Source of the DNA: Xanthomonas massiliensis | GTDB taxonomy: Bacteria > Pseudomonadota > Gammaproteobacteria > Xanthomonadales > Xanthomonadaceae | Assembly: GCF_900018785.1 (NCBI RefSeq) | Contig: NZ_FCOY01000006.1 | Location: 682,001 to 746,000, forward strand | Length of the DNA stretch: 64,000 bases | Direction: 5' to 3' | Part shown: piece by piece, positions 1 through 9,949 of the stretch | How positions within the stretch are numbered: the first letter of the stretch is position 1 | How the letters are laid out: each line of letters begins with the position of its first letter | Notes under the pieces: generated by a model | What the model was told of the DNA's origin: nothing | The model's database searches: none | Seen by the model: the letters and a program-made list of their open reading frames with translations, nothing else | Made by a program: the position numbers and the translations under genes

Positions 1-1
1 C

Positions 2-136
2 CTGGTGCTCAAGGCCAGCATGGAGGAGCGCAAGATCGACTTCAGGCTGGTGGAGCAACTCGACGCCGAGGACGGCACGCCGCCGTTGCCGCCGCGCGAC
101 AAGCCCCGCTCGGGTGGACGCGCCAGGCGGCGGTGA
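2..136 (+). CDS. rnr: Ribonuclease R, C-terminal end (partial)
   Basis: This is the last 44 codons of a gene that begins before the window. The readable end contains MEERKIDFRLVE followed by a short basic, proline-rich tail ending GGRARRR. A segment of the ERKIDF type closes the S1 RNA-binding domain of RNase R, the processive 3'-to-5' exoribonuclease that degrades structured RNA. The next gene is rlmB, and rnr-rlmB adjacency is a well-known order in gammaproteobacteria, which supports the call. The catalytic RNB domain is outside the window, so the identification rests on this short tail and on the neighbour. Confidence 0.75.
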   Translation: MVLKASMEERKIDFRLVEQLDAEDGTPPLPPRDKPRSGGRARRR

Positions 137-912
137 GCCGCGCGCGCCGGCGGCCACGGTTGCGGTGTTGCGGTAGCGGCCGCCAAGGCGACGGCAGCCG
201 GTGTCGTCGCCTTGGGCCTGGCGGTCTGTTCCCGTGGATTGGCTGTGCGGGCGATGCAGGGCTTCCCGGGCGTGCCATGTCGCTTCGTCGGGCGGCTGCG
301 CTCCGGACGGCCGCTGCAGGCACATCCGCAATGCCTGTGCGCCGCGGTAGGCCTGCACGTTGCCCGCCAGGCAGCCTCGGTGCCGAGGCCTCGTTCCTGG
401 GCCGTACACCTGAAGGGCCGTAGACGCTCCTGTGGCGGTCCGCGGCATCGGGTGCCGAAATGGGCGATCAACGCGTTCCTGGCCCGTGCGCCTGCAGGGG
501 GCCGTGCGCTTGCAGGGAGCATGGATGCCTCCCGCTGCGATCCGCGTTCCCAGGTGCCGGCAACGAGGCCGACGCGTTCCCGGTCGGTGGACAGGGGCAA
601 GGTGGCGGTGACGCTTGCGGCGCGGTGGACGATCCCGGTTTGCGAGCCGCAGTGACGCCTTGCCTTACCTTGCCGTTCGGATGGACGTACGGACGGCGCC
701 GCTGCAACGTCGCACCGGATGTCCCGCCGGCATGCCGCGCAACGATGCGTGGACGGCGTGCAATCGCGGGAGGACGAGGTACCGGCGCGCACTGGATGGG
801 GCATCGCCGTGCTTCCCCTGTCGCGGGCAGGCGCGGCACGTTGCCCCCGTGCTGGTCCTGGCCGGTCGCAGCGCCTACCATTTCCTCCTTTCCATTTCCG
901 GCGCGGCGCCAC
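137..912. other. Intergenic region without a recognisable gene
   Basis: These 776 bases lie between the end of rnr and rlmB. Open frames cross the region on both strands, as expected at this GC content, but their translations are arginine/proline/alanine-rich with no recognisable domain, signal peptide or convincing ribosome binding site. I see no RNA gene and no clear repeat. The rlmB promoter must lie here unless rlmB is read through from rnr. Confidence 0.5.
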
Positions 913-1656
913 ATGAGCAAGCAGAACCAGTGGGTGGTCGGCGTCAATGCCGTCGCCTCCGCCATCGAGAACGATGCCGAGCACGTGCGCGAGGTGCTGG
1001 TCGAGGCCGGCAGCAAGAATCCGCGGCTGGCCGAGATCGAGGCCGAGGCCCTGCGCAAGGACATCGAGGTGCGCCGGGTCAACGCGCAGGCACTGGACGG
1101 CGTCGGCGGCGCGGTGCGCCACCAGGGCGTGGCCGCGCGCTATGCCGCCGTGCAGACCTTCGACGAGCACGACCTGGCCGGCCTGGTCGAGCAGGCCGAA
1201 GGCAAGGCCCTGCTGCTGGTGCTCGACGGCGTGCAGGACCCGCACAACCTCGGCGCGTGCCTGCGCAGCGCCGCCGCCGCCGGGGCGACCGCGGTGGTCA
1301 TTCCCAAGGACAAGTCCGCGCCGGTCAACGCCACCGTGCGCAAGACCTCGGCCGGCGCCGCGGACCGTATCCCGGTGGTGGCGGTGACCAACCTCTCGCG
1401 CTGCCTGAAGGAGCTGCAGAAGCAGGGCGTGTGGATCTACGGCCTGGCCGGCGAGATGGGGCCGAGCCTGTATGCGCTGGACCTGACCGGCAACGTGGCC
1501 CTGGTGCTGGGCAGCGAGGCCGAGGGCCTGCGCCGGTTGACCCGCGAGCATTGCGACGGCCTGGTGCGCATCCCGATGCCGGGCGCGATCGAGAGCCTGA
1601 ATGTCTCGGTGGCCGCGGGCGTGGCCCTGTTCGAGGCAGTACGGCAGCGCGCGTGA
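913..1656 (+). CDS. rlmB: 23S rRNA (guanosine-2'-O)-methyltransferase RlmB
   Basis: The product (247 aa) is a SpoU/TrmH-family methyltransferase. It is expected to 2'-O-methylate G2251 of 23S rRNA in the peptidyl-transferase P loop, using S-adenosylmethionine. The N-terminal substrate-binding domain covers about residues 5-80. The knotted SPOUT domain shows the three family motifs: NLGACLRSA near residue 112, LVLGSEAEGL near 197 and IPMPGAIESLNVSVA near 220. The length matches E. coli RlmB closely. The ATG at 913 is preferred because the protein starts directly with the conserved domain; the frame is open further upstream but that part is low-complexity. It lies downstream of rnr, as in many gammaproteobacteria. 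Confidence 0.93.
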   Translation: MSKQNQWVVGVNAVASAIENDAEHVREVLVEAGSKNPRLAEIEAEALRKDIEVRRVNAQALDGVGGAVRHQGVAARYAAVQTFDEHDLAGLVEQAEGKALLLVLDGVQDPHNLGACLRSAAAAGATAVVIPKDKSAPVNATVRKTSAGAADRIPVVAVTNLSRCLKELQKQGVWIYGLAGEMGPSLYALDLTGNVALVLGSEAEGLRRLTREHCDGLVRIPMPGAIESLNVSVAAGVALFEAVRQRA

Positions 1657-1694
1657 GCTGCCGGCGGCATCGCAGCCCCCCCCCCATAGAAGTG

Positions 1695-1764
1695 CTGTAG
1701 GAGCGACTTCCGTCGCGAGGGTTCTACCAGTAAGGCCTCATCGCGACGGAAGTCGCTGCTACAG
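1695..1764. repeat. REP-type inverted repeat pair
   Basis: Two 24-base arms (1695-1718 and 1741-1764) are inverted copies matching at 23 of 24 positions, separated by 22 bases. Each arm carries GTAGCAGCGACTT or GTAGGAGCGACTT followed by CCGTCGCGA. This is the style of the abundant intergenic REP palindromes of xanthomonads. The pair lies between convergent genes (rlmB and an outer membrane factor) and could end transcription in both directions. The right arm is inside the 3' end of the outer membrane factor gene, and that gene's stop codon (1724-1726) is in the loop. Confidence 0.85.
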
Positions 1765-3184
1765 GTGGCTTCAATTCGGCTGCGCTGCCGCCCAGCGCCT
1801 GGTACAGGGTGACGTCGGCGACCAGTTGCTGCCGCCGTGCCAGCGCCAGCGCCAGCTCCGACTCGCGCAGGGTCTGCTGCGCGTCCAGCCAGGTGCGCAG
1901 GTCGGATGCGCCGCTGCGGTAGCGGACCTCGTACATGCGCTCGACATCGCGCGCGGCCTGGTACGACCTGTTCGCCGATTCCACCTGCGCGGCGAGCTGC
2001 TCGCGCGCCGACAGTGCGTTGTCGACCTCGCTGAGCGCGGTGTAGAGCGTGGTGCGGAACTGGGTGGCGGCGATCTCGTAGTCGGTGCCGGCGATGCGGG
2101 TGTCCAGCCGCGCCCGATGCAGGTTCAGGAAGGGCAGGGTGAGGCCGGCACCGAGGGTGGCGACCGGATTGCGCACCACGTCCGACAACGCCGTGCTGCT
2201 GCCGCCGATCGCGCCGGTGAGGCTGAGCGCGGGGTAGTAGCTGCGTGCGGTGGCCTTGATCTGCGCCAGTGATTCGCGCAGGCGCAGTTCGGCCGCGCGC
2301 AGGTCCGGGCGCCGCGCCAGCAGCTCGGCCGGCACGCCCGCGGCCAGCGCCGGGCTGGACGCGGCGTCCAGGTCCTGCGGCTCGTCGGCCTGCGGCCATG
2401 GCTGGCCGTCCAGCAGCACGGCGATCGCGTTGCGCACTTCCACCCGCTGCTGCAGCAGCGCGCTCTGCGCGGTGCGCTGGCTCTCAAGGTTCTGCTCGGC
2501 CTCGCGCAGTTCCAGCCTGGAGACATCGCCGGCGCCGAACTGCACCTGCACCAGTTGCAGGGTCTTCTCCAGCCGCTGCAGGTTCTGTTCGCCGGCGGCG
2601 ATGCTCTGGTTGAGGTAGGCCAGCTGCCAGTAGTCGCTGCAGACCTCGCCGACCAGTGCCAGCGCGGTGTTCTCGCGGTCCTGGTCGGTGGCCGCCGCCT
2701 CCCACTGGGCCACGTCGCGCTGTGCGCGCAGCTTGCCCCACAGGTCGATCTCCCAGTCCAGCGACACGCTGGCGGAGTAGCTGCGATCGAACGCGTCGTG
2801 GCGGTCGGTGGCGCGGCTGCCAGAGCCGGCGACGCTGCCGCTGGCGGTCGGCCATAGCTCGGTCTCGGCGAGGCCCGCCTGCAGGCGGGCCTTGCGCAGG
2901 GCCAGCCCGGCCGCGGCGAGGTCGCTGTTGGATGCCAGCGCCTGCTGGACCATGCGGTCCAGGCGGGCGTCGCCGAAGCCGCGCCACCAGGCATCGGCGG
3001 CGATGTCGTGGGCAGGGTAGCTGGCCTGCAGCGCCAGCGCCTGTTCCGGCGTGTTGCGTGCGGCGTCGCCGCGGCCGTAGGCGGAGGCGACCGCGATCGG
3101 AGCGGCGCGGTACTGGCCGGTACTGACGCAGCCGGCCAGCAGGACCGCCGCGATCGCGGGGAGGAGGGGGAGGGAGCGGTTCAT
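1724..3184 (-). CDS. Outer membrane efflux lipoprotein (TolC/NodT family)
   Basis: The product (486 aa) is an outer membrane factor of the NodT/OprM type, forming the trimeric exit duct of a tripartite pump. A signal peptide ends in the lipobox LLAGC with Cys at residue 19. Two OEP repeats follow, rich in long helices. The ATG at 3184 overlaps the macB stop as ATGA, so it is translationally coupled as the third gene of a macA-macB-OMF operon. The last 13 residues (about 474-486) are encoded inside a REP palindrome, so the C-terminus has probably been rewritten. This should be harmless because the OEP C-terminus is unstructured. Substrate cannot be told from sequence. Confidence 0.9.
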   Translation of the reverse strand: MNRSLPLLPAIAAVLLAGCVSTGQYRAAPIAVASAYGRGDAARNTPEQALALQASYPAHDIAADAWWRGFGDARLDRMVQQALASNSDLAAAGLALRKARLQAGLAETELWPTASGSVAGSGSRATDRHDAFDRSYSASVSLDWEIDLWGKLRAQRDVAQWEAAATDQDRENTALALVGEVCSDYWQLAYLNQSIAAGEQNLQRLEKTLQLVQVQFGAGDVSRLELREAEQNLESQRTAQSALLQQRVEVRNAIAVLLDGQPWPQADEPQDLDAASSPALAAGVPAELLARRPDLRAAELRLRESLAQIKATARSYYPALSLTGAIGGSSTALSDVVRNPVATLGAGLTLPFLNLHRARLDTRIAGTDYEIAATQFRTTLYTALSEVDNALSAREQLAAQVESANRSYQAARDVERMYEVRYRSGASDLRTWLDAQQTLRESELALALARRQQLVADVTLYQALGGSAAELKPPVAATSVAMRPYW

Positions 3185-5142
3185 TCGCGGGCCAGGGCCT
3201 CCACGGGGTCGAGTTGCGCGGCGTTGCGCGCGGGCAGGAAGCCGAACACCACGCCGATCAGGCTGGAGCAGGCGAAGGCGGCGACGATCGAGCCGGTCGA
3301 GAAGATCATGCCGAAGCTGCCGCCGGCGGCGGCGAACACCCGGCCCAGCGCCAGCGCCAGGCCGATGCCGAGCAGGCCGCCGAGCAGGCACACCAGCACC
3401 GCCTCGATCAGGAACTGCTGCATGATGTCGCTCTGGCGCGCGCCCACTGCCATGCGCACGCCGATCTCGCGGGTGCGCTCGGTCACCGACACCAGCATGA
3501 TGTTCATCACCCCGATGCCGCCGACCACCAGCGCGATGGCGGCGATCGCGCCGATCATCAGCGTCATCGTCTGCGTGGTCTGCTCGATGGTCTCGCGGAT
3601 CTCGGCGCTGTTGCTGAGGAAGAAATCCTCGCTGCCGTGGCGCAGCCTGAGCAGGCGCGTGACCGCCTGCTCGGCGGCGTCCATCGGGGTGTCGTCGGAC
3701 ACGCGCACGGTGATGCTGGAGAGGTAGTGCTGCCCGAGCATGCGCGACATCGCGGTGGTGTAGGGCACCCAGATGCTGAGCGAGGAGCTGCTGCCGAAGC
3801 CGGTGGTCTGCTTCTGCGCCACCCCGACCACGCGCACCGGTACGTTGCCGAGCAGGATCACCTGGCCGATCGGGTTCTGCCGGGTGTCGGCGAAGAACTG
3901 CGCGCGGGTGTTCTGGTCGATCACCGCGACCTGCTGGATGGACGATACCGCCTCGGCGCCGAAGAACGCGCCCTCGCTCAGTTTCAGGCCCTTGACCCGG
4001 AAGTACTGCTCGCCGACGCCGCTGACCTGCGCGGTCGCGGACTGGCTGCCATGGCGCGCGGTCACCGAGGTGGAGACGTTGGGGGTGGCGCTGTCGACAT
4101 AGCTCTGCCGTGCCAGCGCGATGGCGTCGCCGGCCTTGAGCGTCTGCACCCGGCCCGAGCGCATGTCGCCGAAGCCGCTGCCGGGATAGACCTCGATGGT
4201 GTTGGTGCCCAGCGCGGAGATGTTGGACAGGATCTGCTGCTGCGAGCCGTTGCCCAGCGCCACCACCGACACCACCGAGGCGATGCCGATGATGATGCCG
4301 AGCATGGTCAGGAAGGTGCGCAGGCGGTGCGCGTTCATCGCCAGCAGCGCCATCCGGAACGCCTCCACGAAGCGGTCGCGCAGCGCCTGCCAGTGGCTGC
4401 CGCCGGCGGGCGGCGGTTCGGGCCGGCGCCGGCCGGCGACGTCGGTGCCGGCACCGGGGTTGGCGCGGTCGGCGACGATCCGGCCGTCGTGGATCTCGAT
4501 GATGCGCTGGGCGTGGCGGGCCACCGCCATGTCGTGGGTGACGATGATGATGGTGTGGCCCTCGGCGTGCAGTTCGCCCAGGATCGCCATCACCTCCTCG
4601 CCGGAGCGGCTGTCCAGCGCGCCGGTCGGCTCGTCGGCCAGGATCACCTCGCCGCCGTTCATCAGCGCGCGTGCGATCGACACGCGCTGCTGCTGGCCGC
4701 CGGACAGCTGGCCGGGGGTATGGCCGGTGCGGTCGGCCAGGCCGAGCCGGCGCAGCAGCTCGCGCGCGCGCGCCGTGCGCGCCGGGCCGGGCATGCCGGC
4801 GTAGACCGCCGGCACCTCGACGTTGCCGATGGCGTCCAGGTCGCCCAGCAGGTGGTAGCGCTGGAAGATGAAGCCGAAGTGCTCGCGGCGCAGCTCGGCC
4901 AGCTCGTCCGGCGACATCGCGCCGGTCTGCCGGCCGGCGACGCGGTAGCTGCCGCCGCTGGGCCGGTCCAGGCAGCCGAGGATGTTCATCAGCGTGGACT
5001 TGCCCGAACCGGATTGGCCGACGATCGCCACCATCTCGCCGGCGGCGATGTCCAGGTCGATGTCCGCGAGCACGACCAGGGTCTGGTCGCCGGCCGGGAA
5101 CTCGCGGCGCAGGTCGCGCAGCTGCAGCAGTGCTTGGCTCAT
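3181..5142 (-). CDS. macB: MacB-type ABC exporter, fused ATPase/permease
   Basis: The product (653 aa) has the MacB architecture: an N-terminal ATPase followed by a four-helix transmembrane unit with a large periplasmic domain. Walker [10 protein letters not shown] is at residues 42-50, the signature LSGGQQQR lies near 145, and Walker B with the D-loop is [11 protein letters not shown]. The first membrane helix ([19 protein letters not shown]) is near residue 285. Three more lie in the C-terminal 130 residues with the FtsX-like motif [14 protein letters not shown]. It starts 11 bp after macA stops and overlaps the outer membrane factor gene by 4 bp. MacAB-TolC pumps export macrolides, lipopeptides and protoporphyrin in characterised cases; the substrate here is unknown. 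Confidence 0.93.
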   Translation of the reverse strand: MSQALLQLRDLRREFPAGDQTLVVLADIDLDIAAGEMVAIVGQSGSGKSTLMNILGCLDRPSGGSYRVAGRQTGAMSPDELAELRREHFGFIFQRYHLLGDLDAIGNVEVPAVYAGMPGPARTARARELLRRLGLADRTGHTPGQLSGGQQQRVSIARALMNGGEVILADEPTGALDSRSGEEVMAILGELHAEGHTIIIVTHDMAVARHAQRIIEIHDGRIVADRANPGAGTDVAGRRRPEPPPAGGSHWQALRDRFVEAFRMALLAMNAHRLRTFLTMLGIIIGIASVVSVVALGNGSQQQILSNISALGTNTIEVYPGSGFGDMRSGRVQTLKAGDAIALARQSYVDSATPNVSTSVTARHGSQSATAQVSGVGEQYFRVKGLKLSEGAFFGAEAVSSIQQVAVIDQNTRAQFFADTRQNPIGQVILLGNVPVRVVGVAQKQTTGFGSSSSLSIWVPYTTAMSRMLGQHYLSSITVRVSDDTPMDAAEQAVTRLLRLRHGSEDFFLSNSAEIRETIEQTTQTMTLMIGAIAAIALVVGGIGVMNIMLVSVTERTREIGVRMAVGARQSDIMQQFLIEAVLVCLLGGLLGIGLALALGRVFAAAGGSFGMIFSTGSIVAAFACSSLIGVVFGFLPARNAAQLDPVEALARE

Positions 5143-5153
5143 GGCTGCGCCTC

Positions 5154-6392
5154 TCACATCATCGGCGGCGGGCCGCCGGGGCCTCGGCGCTGCTGGTTCT
5201 TCTGCGCGGACTCGGCGCGGGTCGCGGCGGTGGCCTCGCCGACCACCACCCGCTCGCCTTCGCTCAGGCCGCTCCTGATCTCGGCGCTGGCGTTGTTGTC
5301 CAGGCCGACCACGACCTTGCGCGGCTGCGGGCGGCCATCGGCGGACACCACCTGCACCGTGTAGCTGCCGTCCTTGCCCTTGGCGCCGAGCGCGGCCGAG
5401 GGAATGGTCAGCACGTTGCGGGCCTGTCCGAGCACGATGCTCACCTGCGCGGTCATGTAGGTGCGCAGCGCGTGGTCGGCGTTGTCCACGTCGAACAGGC
5501 CGTTGTAGTAGATCGCGGTGCTCGAGGTGGAGGTGCTGGAGGAACTGCTGCTGGAGGAGCTGCTGTCCTCGTCGGTCACCGATTCCGGTGCCGGGGCGAT
5601 GTCGCGCAGGGTGCTGGCGTAGCGCTTGTCCGGGTTGCCGAGGATGGTGAAGTACACCTGCTGGCCTTCCCGGGTCTTGACCACGTCGGCCTCGGATATC
5701 TCGGCGTACACCGTCATCGTGTCCAGGTCGCCGAGCATGACGATGGTCGGCGCGCTCTGGTTGGCGTTGACCGTCTGCCCCTGCTTGGACACCACCGCCA
5801 CCACAGTGCCGTCCATCGGCGCGGTGATCCGGGTGTAGCCGAGATTGGTCTGCGCGGTGTCCACCGTGGTCTGCTGTTGGGCGATGGTGGCGTCGAGCGC
5901 GGCGATCTGCGCGCGGGTGGCCTCCAGGGTGGCGCGGGCGCTGTCGTAGTCGGCCTGCGAGGTCGCCTCGGCGGCCAGCATCCGCTGCTGGCGCTTGAAC
6001 GCCAGTTCGTAGGCGCGCAGGTTGGCGACCTGCGCGTCGCGGCTGGCGCGCGCGTTCTGCAGCGCGGCCTGGGCGCTCTTGAGGGTGTTGAGCTGGGTGC
6101 GCGAATCGATCTCGGCGATCAGGTCGCCGGCCTTGACCTGGTCGCCGAGCCCGACCTTCAGCGACTCGATCCGGCCGGACACCTGTGCGCCGACGCTGAC
6201 TAGCCGCGACGGCTTGATCGTGCCGGTTGCCTCGACCGTCTGCTCGACGTCGCCACGGGTCACCGGCGAGGACGCCAGGGTAGGGGGGGGCGACGGCTTT
6301 AGCCACCACAGCACCAGCAGCACGATCAGCAGCACGACGGCGATCGCGAGCGCGATGCGGCCGCGCCGGCTCTTGGGCAAACGGGGTTTCAC
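5154..6392 (-). CDS. macA: MacA-type periplasmic adaptor subunit
   Basis: The product (412 aa) is a membrane-fusion protein that bridges MacB and the outer membrane factor. A basic N-terminus and one membrane anchor ([19 protein letters not shown], residues 12-30) precede a biotinyl-lipoyl-like half, a helical hairpin (about 95-170), the second lipoyl half and a beta-barrel region. The start is GTG at 6392; no better ATG precedes the anchor. About residues 270-290 form an unusual run of ten serines followed by a Ser/Thr mix, preceded by TDED, inside the beta-barrel. The C-terminus ends GPGGPPPMM. It is first in the macA-macB-OMF operon and divergent from a response regulator. Confidence 0.92.
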   Translation of the reverse strand: MKPRLPKSRRGRIALAIAVVLLIVLLVLWWLKPSPPPTLASSPVTRGDVEQTVEATGTIKPSRLVSVGAQVSGRIESLKVGLGDQVKAGDLIAEIDSRTQLNTLKSAQAALQNARASRDAQVANLRAYELAFKRQQRMLAAEATSQADYDSARATLEATRAQIAALDATIAQQQTTVDTAQTNLGYTRITAPMDGTVVAVVSKQGQTVNANQSAPTIVMLGDLDTMTVYAEISEADVVKTREGQQVYFTILGNPDKRYASTLRDIAPAPESVTDEDSSSSSSSSSSTSTSSTAIYYNGLFDVDNADHALRTYMTAQVSIVLGQARNVLTIPSAALGAKGKDGSYTVQVVSADGRPQPRKVVVGLDNNASAEIRSGLSEGERVVVGEATAATRAESAQKNQQRRGPGGPPPMM

Positions 6393-6477
6393 TGGGCTGG
6401 ACCTGTCCGCTGGGCCGCGTCGTGCGGCGTCGGCGACAAGTCTGGCCGGCGCGGTGCGCCTGCCTCAATGCATGGCG

Positions 6478-6526
6478 TGTATCGGCATGTATCGGGCGCG
6501 CTGCCGGATGTGTCGCAATGTTTCGG
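6478..6526. promoter_or_regulatory. Candidate response-regulator binding repeats
   Basis: Four similar 8-mers lie between macA and the regulator gene: TGTATCGG at 6478 and 6488, TGTGTCGC at 6509 and TGTTTCGG at 6519. Within each pair the period is exactly 10 bp, and the two pairs are 31 bp apart. Two direct half-sites one helical turn apart are the usual target of OmpR/PhoB-family dimers. The site is placed to control both macA and the response regulator gene. No binding data are visible; this is inferred from spacing and position. Confidence 0.55.
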
Positions 6527-6597
6527 CGGCGCCGGCCGATACGTGCCGACATGCGCCGGGAAGCGCGCGGCGATCGGCTAGGATGGATCATCGCCGC

Positions 6598-7317
6598 ATG
6601 ACGGAAGAACAGACGATGCACCGCCTGCTGGTGGTCGACGACGACGTCGATATCCGCACCCTGCTGGCCGAGCAGCTCGGCCGCGCCGGCTACCAGGTCG
6701 GCACTGCCAGCGACGGCGCGCAGATGCGCCAGGTGCTGGAGCGCGAGCACGTGGACCTGATCGTGCTCGACCTCAACCTGCCGGGCGAAGACGGCCTGAC
6801 CCTGTGCCGCGACCTGCGCGCGCGCTCGGCCACGCCGGTGATCATGCTCACCGCCCGCTCCGAGCCGATCGACCGAGTACTCGGCCTGGAAATGGGTGCA
6901 GACGACTACCTGCCCAAGCCGTTCGAGCCGCGCGAGCTGCTGGCGCGCATCCGCAACGTGCTGCGCCGGACCGAGGCGCTGCCCGCCAACCTGGAACCGC
7001 TGGCGGTGCGCCGCGCGCGCATCGAGGGCTGGACCTTCGACCTGGAGCACCGCCACCTCGTCGATCCCGCCGGCCGGGTGGTGGTGCTGTCCGGCGCCGA
7101 GTTTCGCCTGCTGCGGGTGTTCGCCGGCCGGGCCAACAAGGTGCTCACCCGCGAGCAGCTGGTGGTGCTGAGCAGCGGCCGCCAGTACGAAGCGCAGGAG
7201 CGGGCGATCGACCTGCAGATCAGTCGCCTGCGGCACAAGCTGGGCGATGCCGGCGGCCTGATCAAGACCGTGCGCAACGAGGGCTATGTGCTGGCGGCGA
7301 CGGTGACGCTGGAATGA
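6598..7317 (+). CDS. OmpR-family response regulator
   Basis: The product (239 aa) has an N-terminal receiver domain (about 9-120) and a C-terminal winged-helix DNA-binding domain (about 140-236). The acidic pocket is D14-D16, the phosphoacceptor is D58 in [13 protein letters not shown], and the switch lysine is in [10 protein letters not shown]. The C-terminal domain ends with [21 protein letters not shown], typical of OmpR/PhoB proteins. An internal ATG at 6616, preceded by GGAAGAA at good spacing, is an equally possible start and would only remove six residues. It overlaps the sensor kinase gene by ATGA. It is divergent from macA, so control of the efflux operon is the natural inference. 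Confidence 0.9.
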   Translation: MTEEQTMHRLLVVDDDVDIRTLLAEQLGRAGYQVGTASDGAQMRQVLEREHVDLIVLDLNLPGEDGLTLCRDLRARSATPVIMLTARSEPIDRVLGLEMGADDYLPKPFEPRELLARIRNVLRRTEALPANLEPLAVRRARIEGWTFDLEHRHLVDPAGRVVVLSGAEFRLLRVFAGRANKVLTREQLVVLSSGRQYEAQERAIDLQISRLRHKLGDAGGLIKTVRNEGYVLAATVTLE

Positions 7318-8714
7318 GGCGCCTGCGCGGCTACCTGTCGTCGATGGCCGGGCGGCTGTTCCTGATCCTGCTGCTAGGTATGCTGGCCGCCGCGGTGGTC
7401 GCCACGCTGCTGGCCAATGCCAAGCGCCGGCAGGACTTCGAGCGGCAGGAGATGGCGCGTACCGCCGACCGCCTGCAGGGCTATGTCGAACTGCTGGACG
7501 GGACGCCCCCGGAACTGCGCGCCAAGCTGCTCGATCTGGGCGGGCCCGGCGTGCGCCCGGCGCAGGCCGATGCGCGTGGGCATGGCGGCGATGCCGATTT
7601 CGCCGCGCTGCTGGCTGCGCGTGGCGGGCTGTTGGCGCAGGCGCGAGTGGAGCACGCCGGCTACCGCCAATGCGCGCCACGATTGCCGGACTTCCTGCCG
7701 CCGCCGGGCGCCCGCCGAGCCGCTGCAGGCGAGCGCGACAGAGGCGAGGAAGCGGAGCTGCCGCCGCCAGAGTGCCGGTTGGTGTTGCTGTGGCTGCACG
7801 ACGGAACTCCGCTGCGCCTGGGCCTGGAATCGCCGCCGGTGATGCGCAATCGCCTGTCACCGGTCGATCCGCTGTTTCTGACTCTACTGGCGGTGGCCAT
7901 AGCGCTGCTGGCGTATGCGGTATCGCGCATCGCCAGCGCGCCGCTCAAGGGCCTATCCGGCGCCGCCGCAGCGCTCGGGCGCGATCTGCAGCGCGAGCCG
8001 ATGCCGGTCAAGGGGCCGACCGAGGTGCGCAACGCGGCGATGGCTTTCAACGCCATGCAACAGCGCCTGCAGCGCCACCTGGGCGAACGCACGCAGATGC
8101 TGGCGGCGATCACCCACGACCTGCAGACTCCACTGACACGGCTGCGGCTTCGCCTGGAGAATGTGTCCGATGAGGCCTTACGCGAACGCCTGGTCGCCGA
8201 TTTGGCGGCGATGCAAGCTCTGATCAAGGAGGGACTGGAACTGGCTCGCAGCGCCGAGTCGTCCGAGCAACCGATGGCACTGGATCTGGATTCGTTGCTG
8301 GAAAGCGTGGTCGCCGACGCCGCCGATGGCGGTGGTGACGCCGTGTTCGAACAGGGCTGTGGCGCGGTACTGATGCTCAGGCCGCTGGCCGTACACCGGC
8401 TGTTCTCCAATCTGGTCGACAACGCGCTCAAGTACGGTGGTTGCGCCCGGGTCGCCGCGACGTGGTGCGATGGTTGGGTGGTGGTGTCGGTCCGCGACCG
8501 CGGGCCGGGATTGCCGGCAGACCAGCTGGAGGCGGTGTTCGATCCGTTCGTGCGGCTGGAGACCTCGCGCTCGCGGCAGACCGGCGGCGCCGGACTGGGG
8601 CTCACGATCGCCCGCGCGCTCGCGGAGAAGGACGGCGCGGTCCTCCGCCTGAACAATCGCCTCGAAGGCGGGCTCGAGGCGCGCGTGGAGTGGGCTGCCG
8701 CGCCGGTGGCATGA
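7314..8714 (+). CDS. Membrane sensor histidine kinase
   Basis: The product (466 aa) is the partner of the preceding regulator. Membrane helix 1 (about 14-33) and helix 2 (near 190-210) flank a periplasmic domain of roughly 150 residues that is rich in Arg, Ala and Glu. A HAMP linker follows, then a dimerisation domain with the phosphorylated His at about residue 268 in [15 protein letters not shown]. The ATPase domain has the N box [12 protein letters not shown], the G1 box VRDRGPGLP and the G2 box [10 protein letters not shown]. The ATG overlaps the regulator stop as ATGA. The periplasmic domain matches no sensor I recognise, so the signal is unknown. Confidence 0.9.
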   Translation: MRRLRGYLSSMAGRLFLILLLGMLAAAVVATLLANAKRRQDFERQEMARTADRLQGYVELLDGTPPELRAKLLDLGGPGVRPAQADARGHGGDADFAALLAARGGLLAQARVEHAGYRQCAPRLPDFLPPPGARRAAAGERDRGEEAELPPPECRLVLLWLHDGTPLRLGLESPPVMRNRLSPVDPLFLTLLAVAIALLAYAVSRIASAPLKGLSGAAAALGRDLQREPMPVKGPTEVRNAAMAFNAMQQRLQRHLGERTQMLAAITHDLQTPLTRLRLRLENVSDEALRERLVADLAAMQALIKEGLELARSAESSEQPMALDLDSLLESVVADAADGGGDAVFEQGCGAVLMLRPLAVHRLFSNLVDNALKYGGCARVAATWCDGWVVVSVRDRGPGLPADQLEAVFDPFVRLETSRSRQTGGAGLGLTIARALAEKDGAVLRLNNRLEGGLEARVEWAAAPVA

Positions 8715-9217
8715 CGGCCGCGGTCCAGAATGAATTGTCGGCTTGACATGTTGCTGACCGGGTTACGCATGACGGTCCCGACGCTGACCGGGTCACGAAG
8801 CGGCAAACTGCTGCCGCGCGCGACTACGCGGTGAAGCTGGAATCTCGCGCAGCAGGCTGCACAACTCTATCCGTGACTTCGTGCGCGCCCCCGGGGCGCC
8901 CGTGGTTCGCCACCTGGGAAAGGCCTGGTGCGCTACAAGGGCCGAACTTTACCGTGGTCAACTGCAGTGTACCCGTCCGGCACTGCTGAATAAGGGGGCG
9001 CACGCTTCATCTGCCGCGGCTCGGGCATGCCCAACGTTCCCGTGAAGGTCGCGCCATTCCTGGTCAAGGGCAGTGATGTCCAGGAGGGTCGGTGCAGGTG
9101 CCCGAAGCCGTGTTGCGCGAATCGTGGTGCCTGTTTGCTCGCCGTCCTCGGCTTCTCACGATCGAAATGCCGCCGATCGTTCCGCCGGCCTGCGTCCCAA
9201 GGAATCCGGAGGACGCA
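8715..9217. other. Intergenic region with one short direct repeat
   Basis: These 503 bases separate the convergent sensor kinase and RNase T genes. A 15-base direct repeat with one mismatch (GCTGACCGGGT[T/C]ACG) occurs at 8753 and 8783 with a 30-bp period. A stretch near 8930 translates in one frame as VRYKGRT before a stop, faintly recalling an IS5-type transposase end, but it cannot be extended and I do not call it. Base composition is slightly less GC-rich than the flanks. No gene is supported. Confidence 0.45.
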
Positions 9218-9865
9218 TTAGTCGCCTTGCGGATGCCGAGGCCAGGCGTTGGCGATCTTGCAGAACAGCTGGGCGGTCTGCTCGGTGTCGTAGACCGCGC
9301 TGTGCGCCTCGGCCGCGTCCCAGCCCAGGCCGGCGGCCTGCGCGGCGCGCGCCAGGACCGTCTGGCCGTAGGCCACGCCCGCGAGCGTGACCGTGTCGAA
9401 CACGCTGAAGGGGTGGAACGGGTTGCGCTTGTGGCCGGTACGGGCGACCGCGGCATTGAGGAAGCCGAGGTCGAAATGCGCGTTGTGGCCGACCAGGATC
9501 GCGCGCTGGCAGCCGTATTTCTTCACCGCCGCGCGTACCGGGGCGAAGATGTGGTCCAGCGCCTCGCGTTCGGGCTTGGCCAGGCGGAAGGGATGGTCGA
9601 GGACGATGCCGGTCACTTCCAGCGACTTGGGATCGATCTCCAGCCCCTCGGCGGGAATCACGTGCGCGGCATGGGTCTGGCCGGGATACAGCAGGCCTTG
9701 CGCGTCCATCTCGACGGGGACGGCGGCGATCTCCAGCAGGGCATGGCGGCTGCAGTCGAAACCGCCGGTCTCCACGTCGACCACGACCGGCAGGTAGCCG
9801 CGGAAACGCCGCGCCATCAGGGGATTGGGGGCCGCGGGCGCTTCGGGCGAAAGGGTATCTGACAT
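9218..9865 (-). CDS. rnt: Ribonuclease T
   Basis: The product (215 aa, the same length as E. coli RNase T) is a DEDD-family 3'-to-5' exoribonuclease that trims the CCA end of tRNA and matures other stable RNAs. The three exonuclease motifs are visible: [12 protein letters not shown] (Exo I, about 29-40), [14 protein letters not shown] (Exo II) and [12 protein letters not shown] (Exo III). The last is the DEDDh form, with His as the catalytic base. The ATG at 9865 is chosen because it gives the family length; in-frame codons upstream are low-complexity. It lies downstream of an RcnB-like gene and a strong hairpin, so it probably has its own promoter. Confidence 0.92.
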   Translation of the reverse strand: MSDTLSPEAPAAPNPLMARRFRGYLPVVVDVETGGFDCSRHALLEIAAVPVEMDAQGLLYPGQTHAAHVIPAEGLEIDPKSLEVTGIVLDHPFRLAKPEREALDHIFAPVRAAVKKYGCQRAILVGHNAHFDLGFLNAAVARTGHKRNPFHPFSVFDTVTLAGVAYGQTVLARAAQAAGLGWDAAEAHSAVYDTEQTAQLFCKIANAWPRHPQGD

Positions 9866-9910
9866 GGGCGATAGGGTAGCAGAGGGTGCCGGCCCCGCCC
9901 CTGAAGCGGC

Positions 9911-9941
9911 GATGCCGGCCGGCGTGTGGCCGGCCGGCATC
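9911..9941 (-). terminator. Strong hairpin, possible terminator
   Basis: A perfect 13-bp stem (9911-9923 paired with 9929-9941) encloses a 5-base loop. It sits just after the stop of the RcnB-like gene and before rnt, both read on the minus strand. No T-run follows, so it may slow or stop transcription only with Rho, or protect the 3' end of the upstream message. Confidence 0.45.
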
Positions 9942-9949
9942 GGGTCGGC

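Noticed and set aside
137-912. Several open frames between rnr and rlmB considered as small genes
   Set aside because: Frames on both strands are equally long, rich in Arg/Pro/Ala, without ribosome sites or recognisable domains.
1676-1685. Run of ten C residues after rlmB
   Set aside because: It is intergenic and breaks no gene; possibly a sequencing-length uncertainty rather than a functional tract.
3181-7860. A 1,559-codon open frame on the minus strand extending macB far upstream
   Set aside because: Only the 653 codons from 5142 match MacB; the remainder overlaps macA and the two-component genes on better-supported frames and is Arg/Ala-rich.
8890-8990. Fragment reading VRYKGRT that recalls the end of an IS5-type transposase
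   Set aside because: Only a few residues match, the frame stops at once, and no terminal inverted repeats or target duplication are visible.
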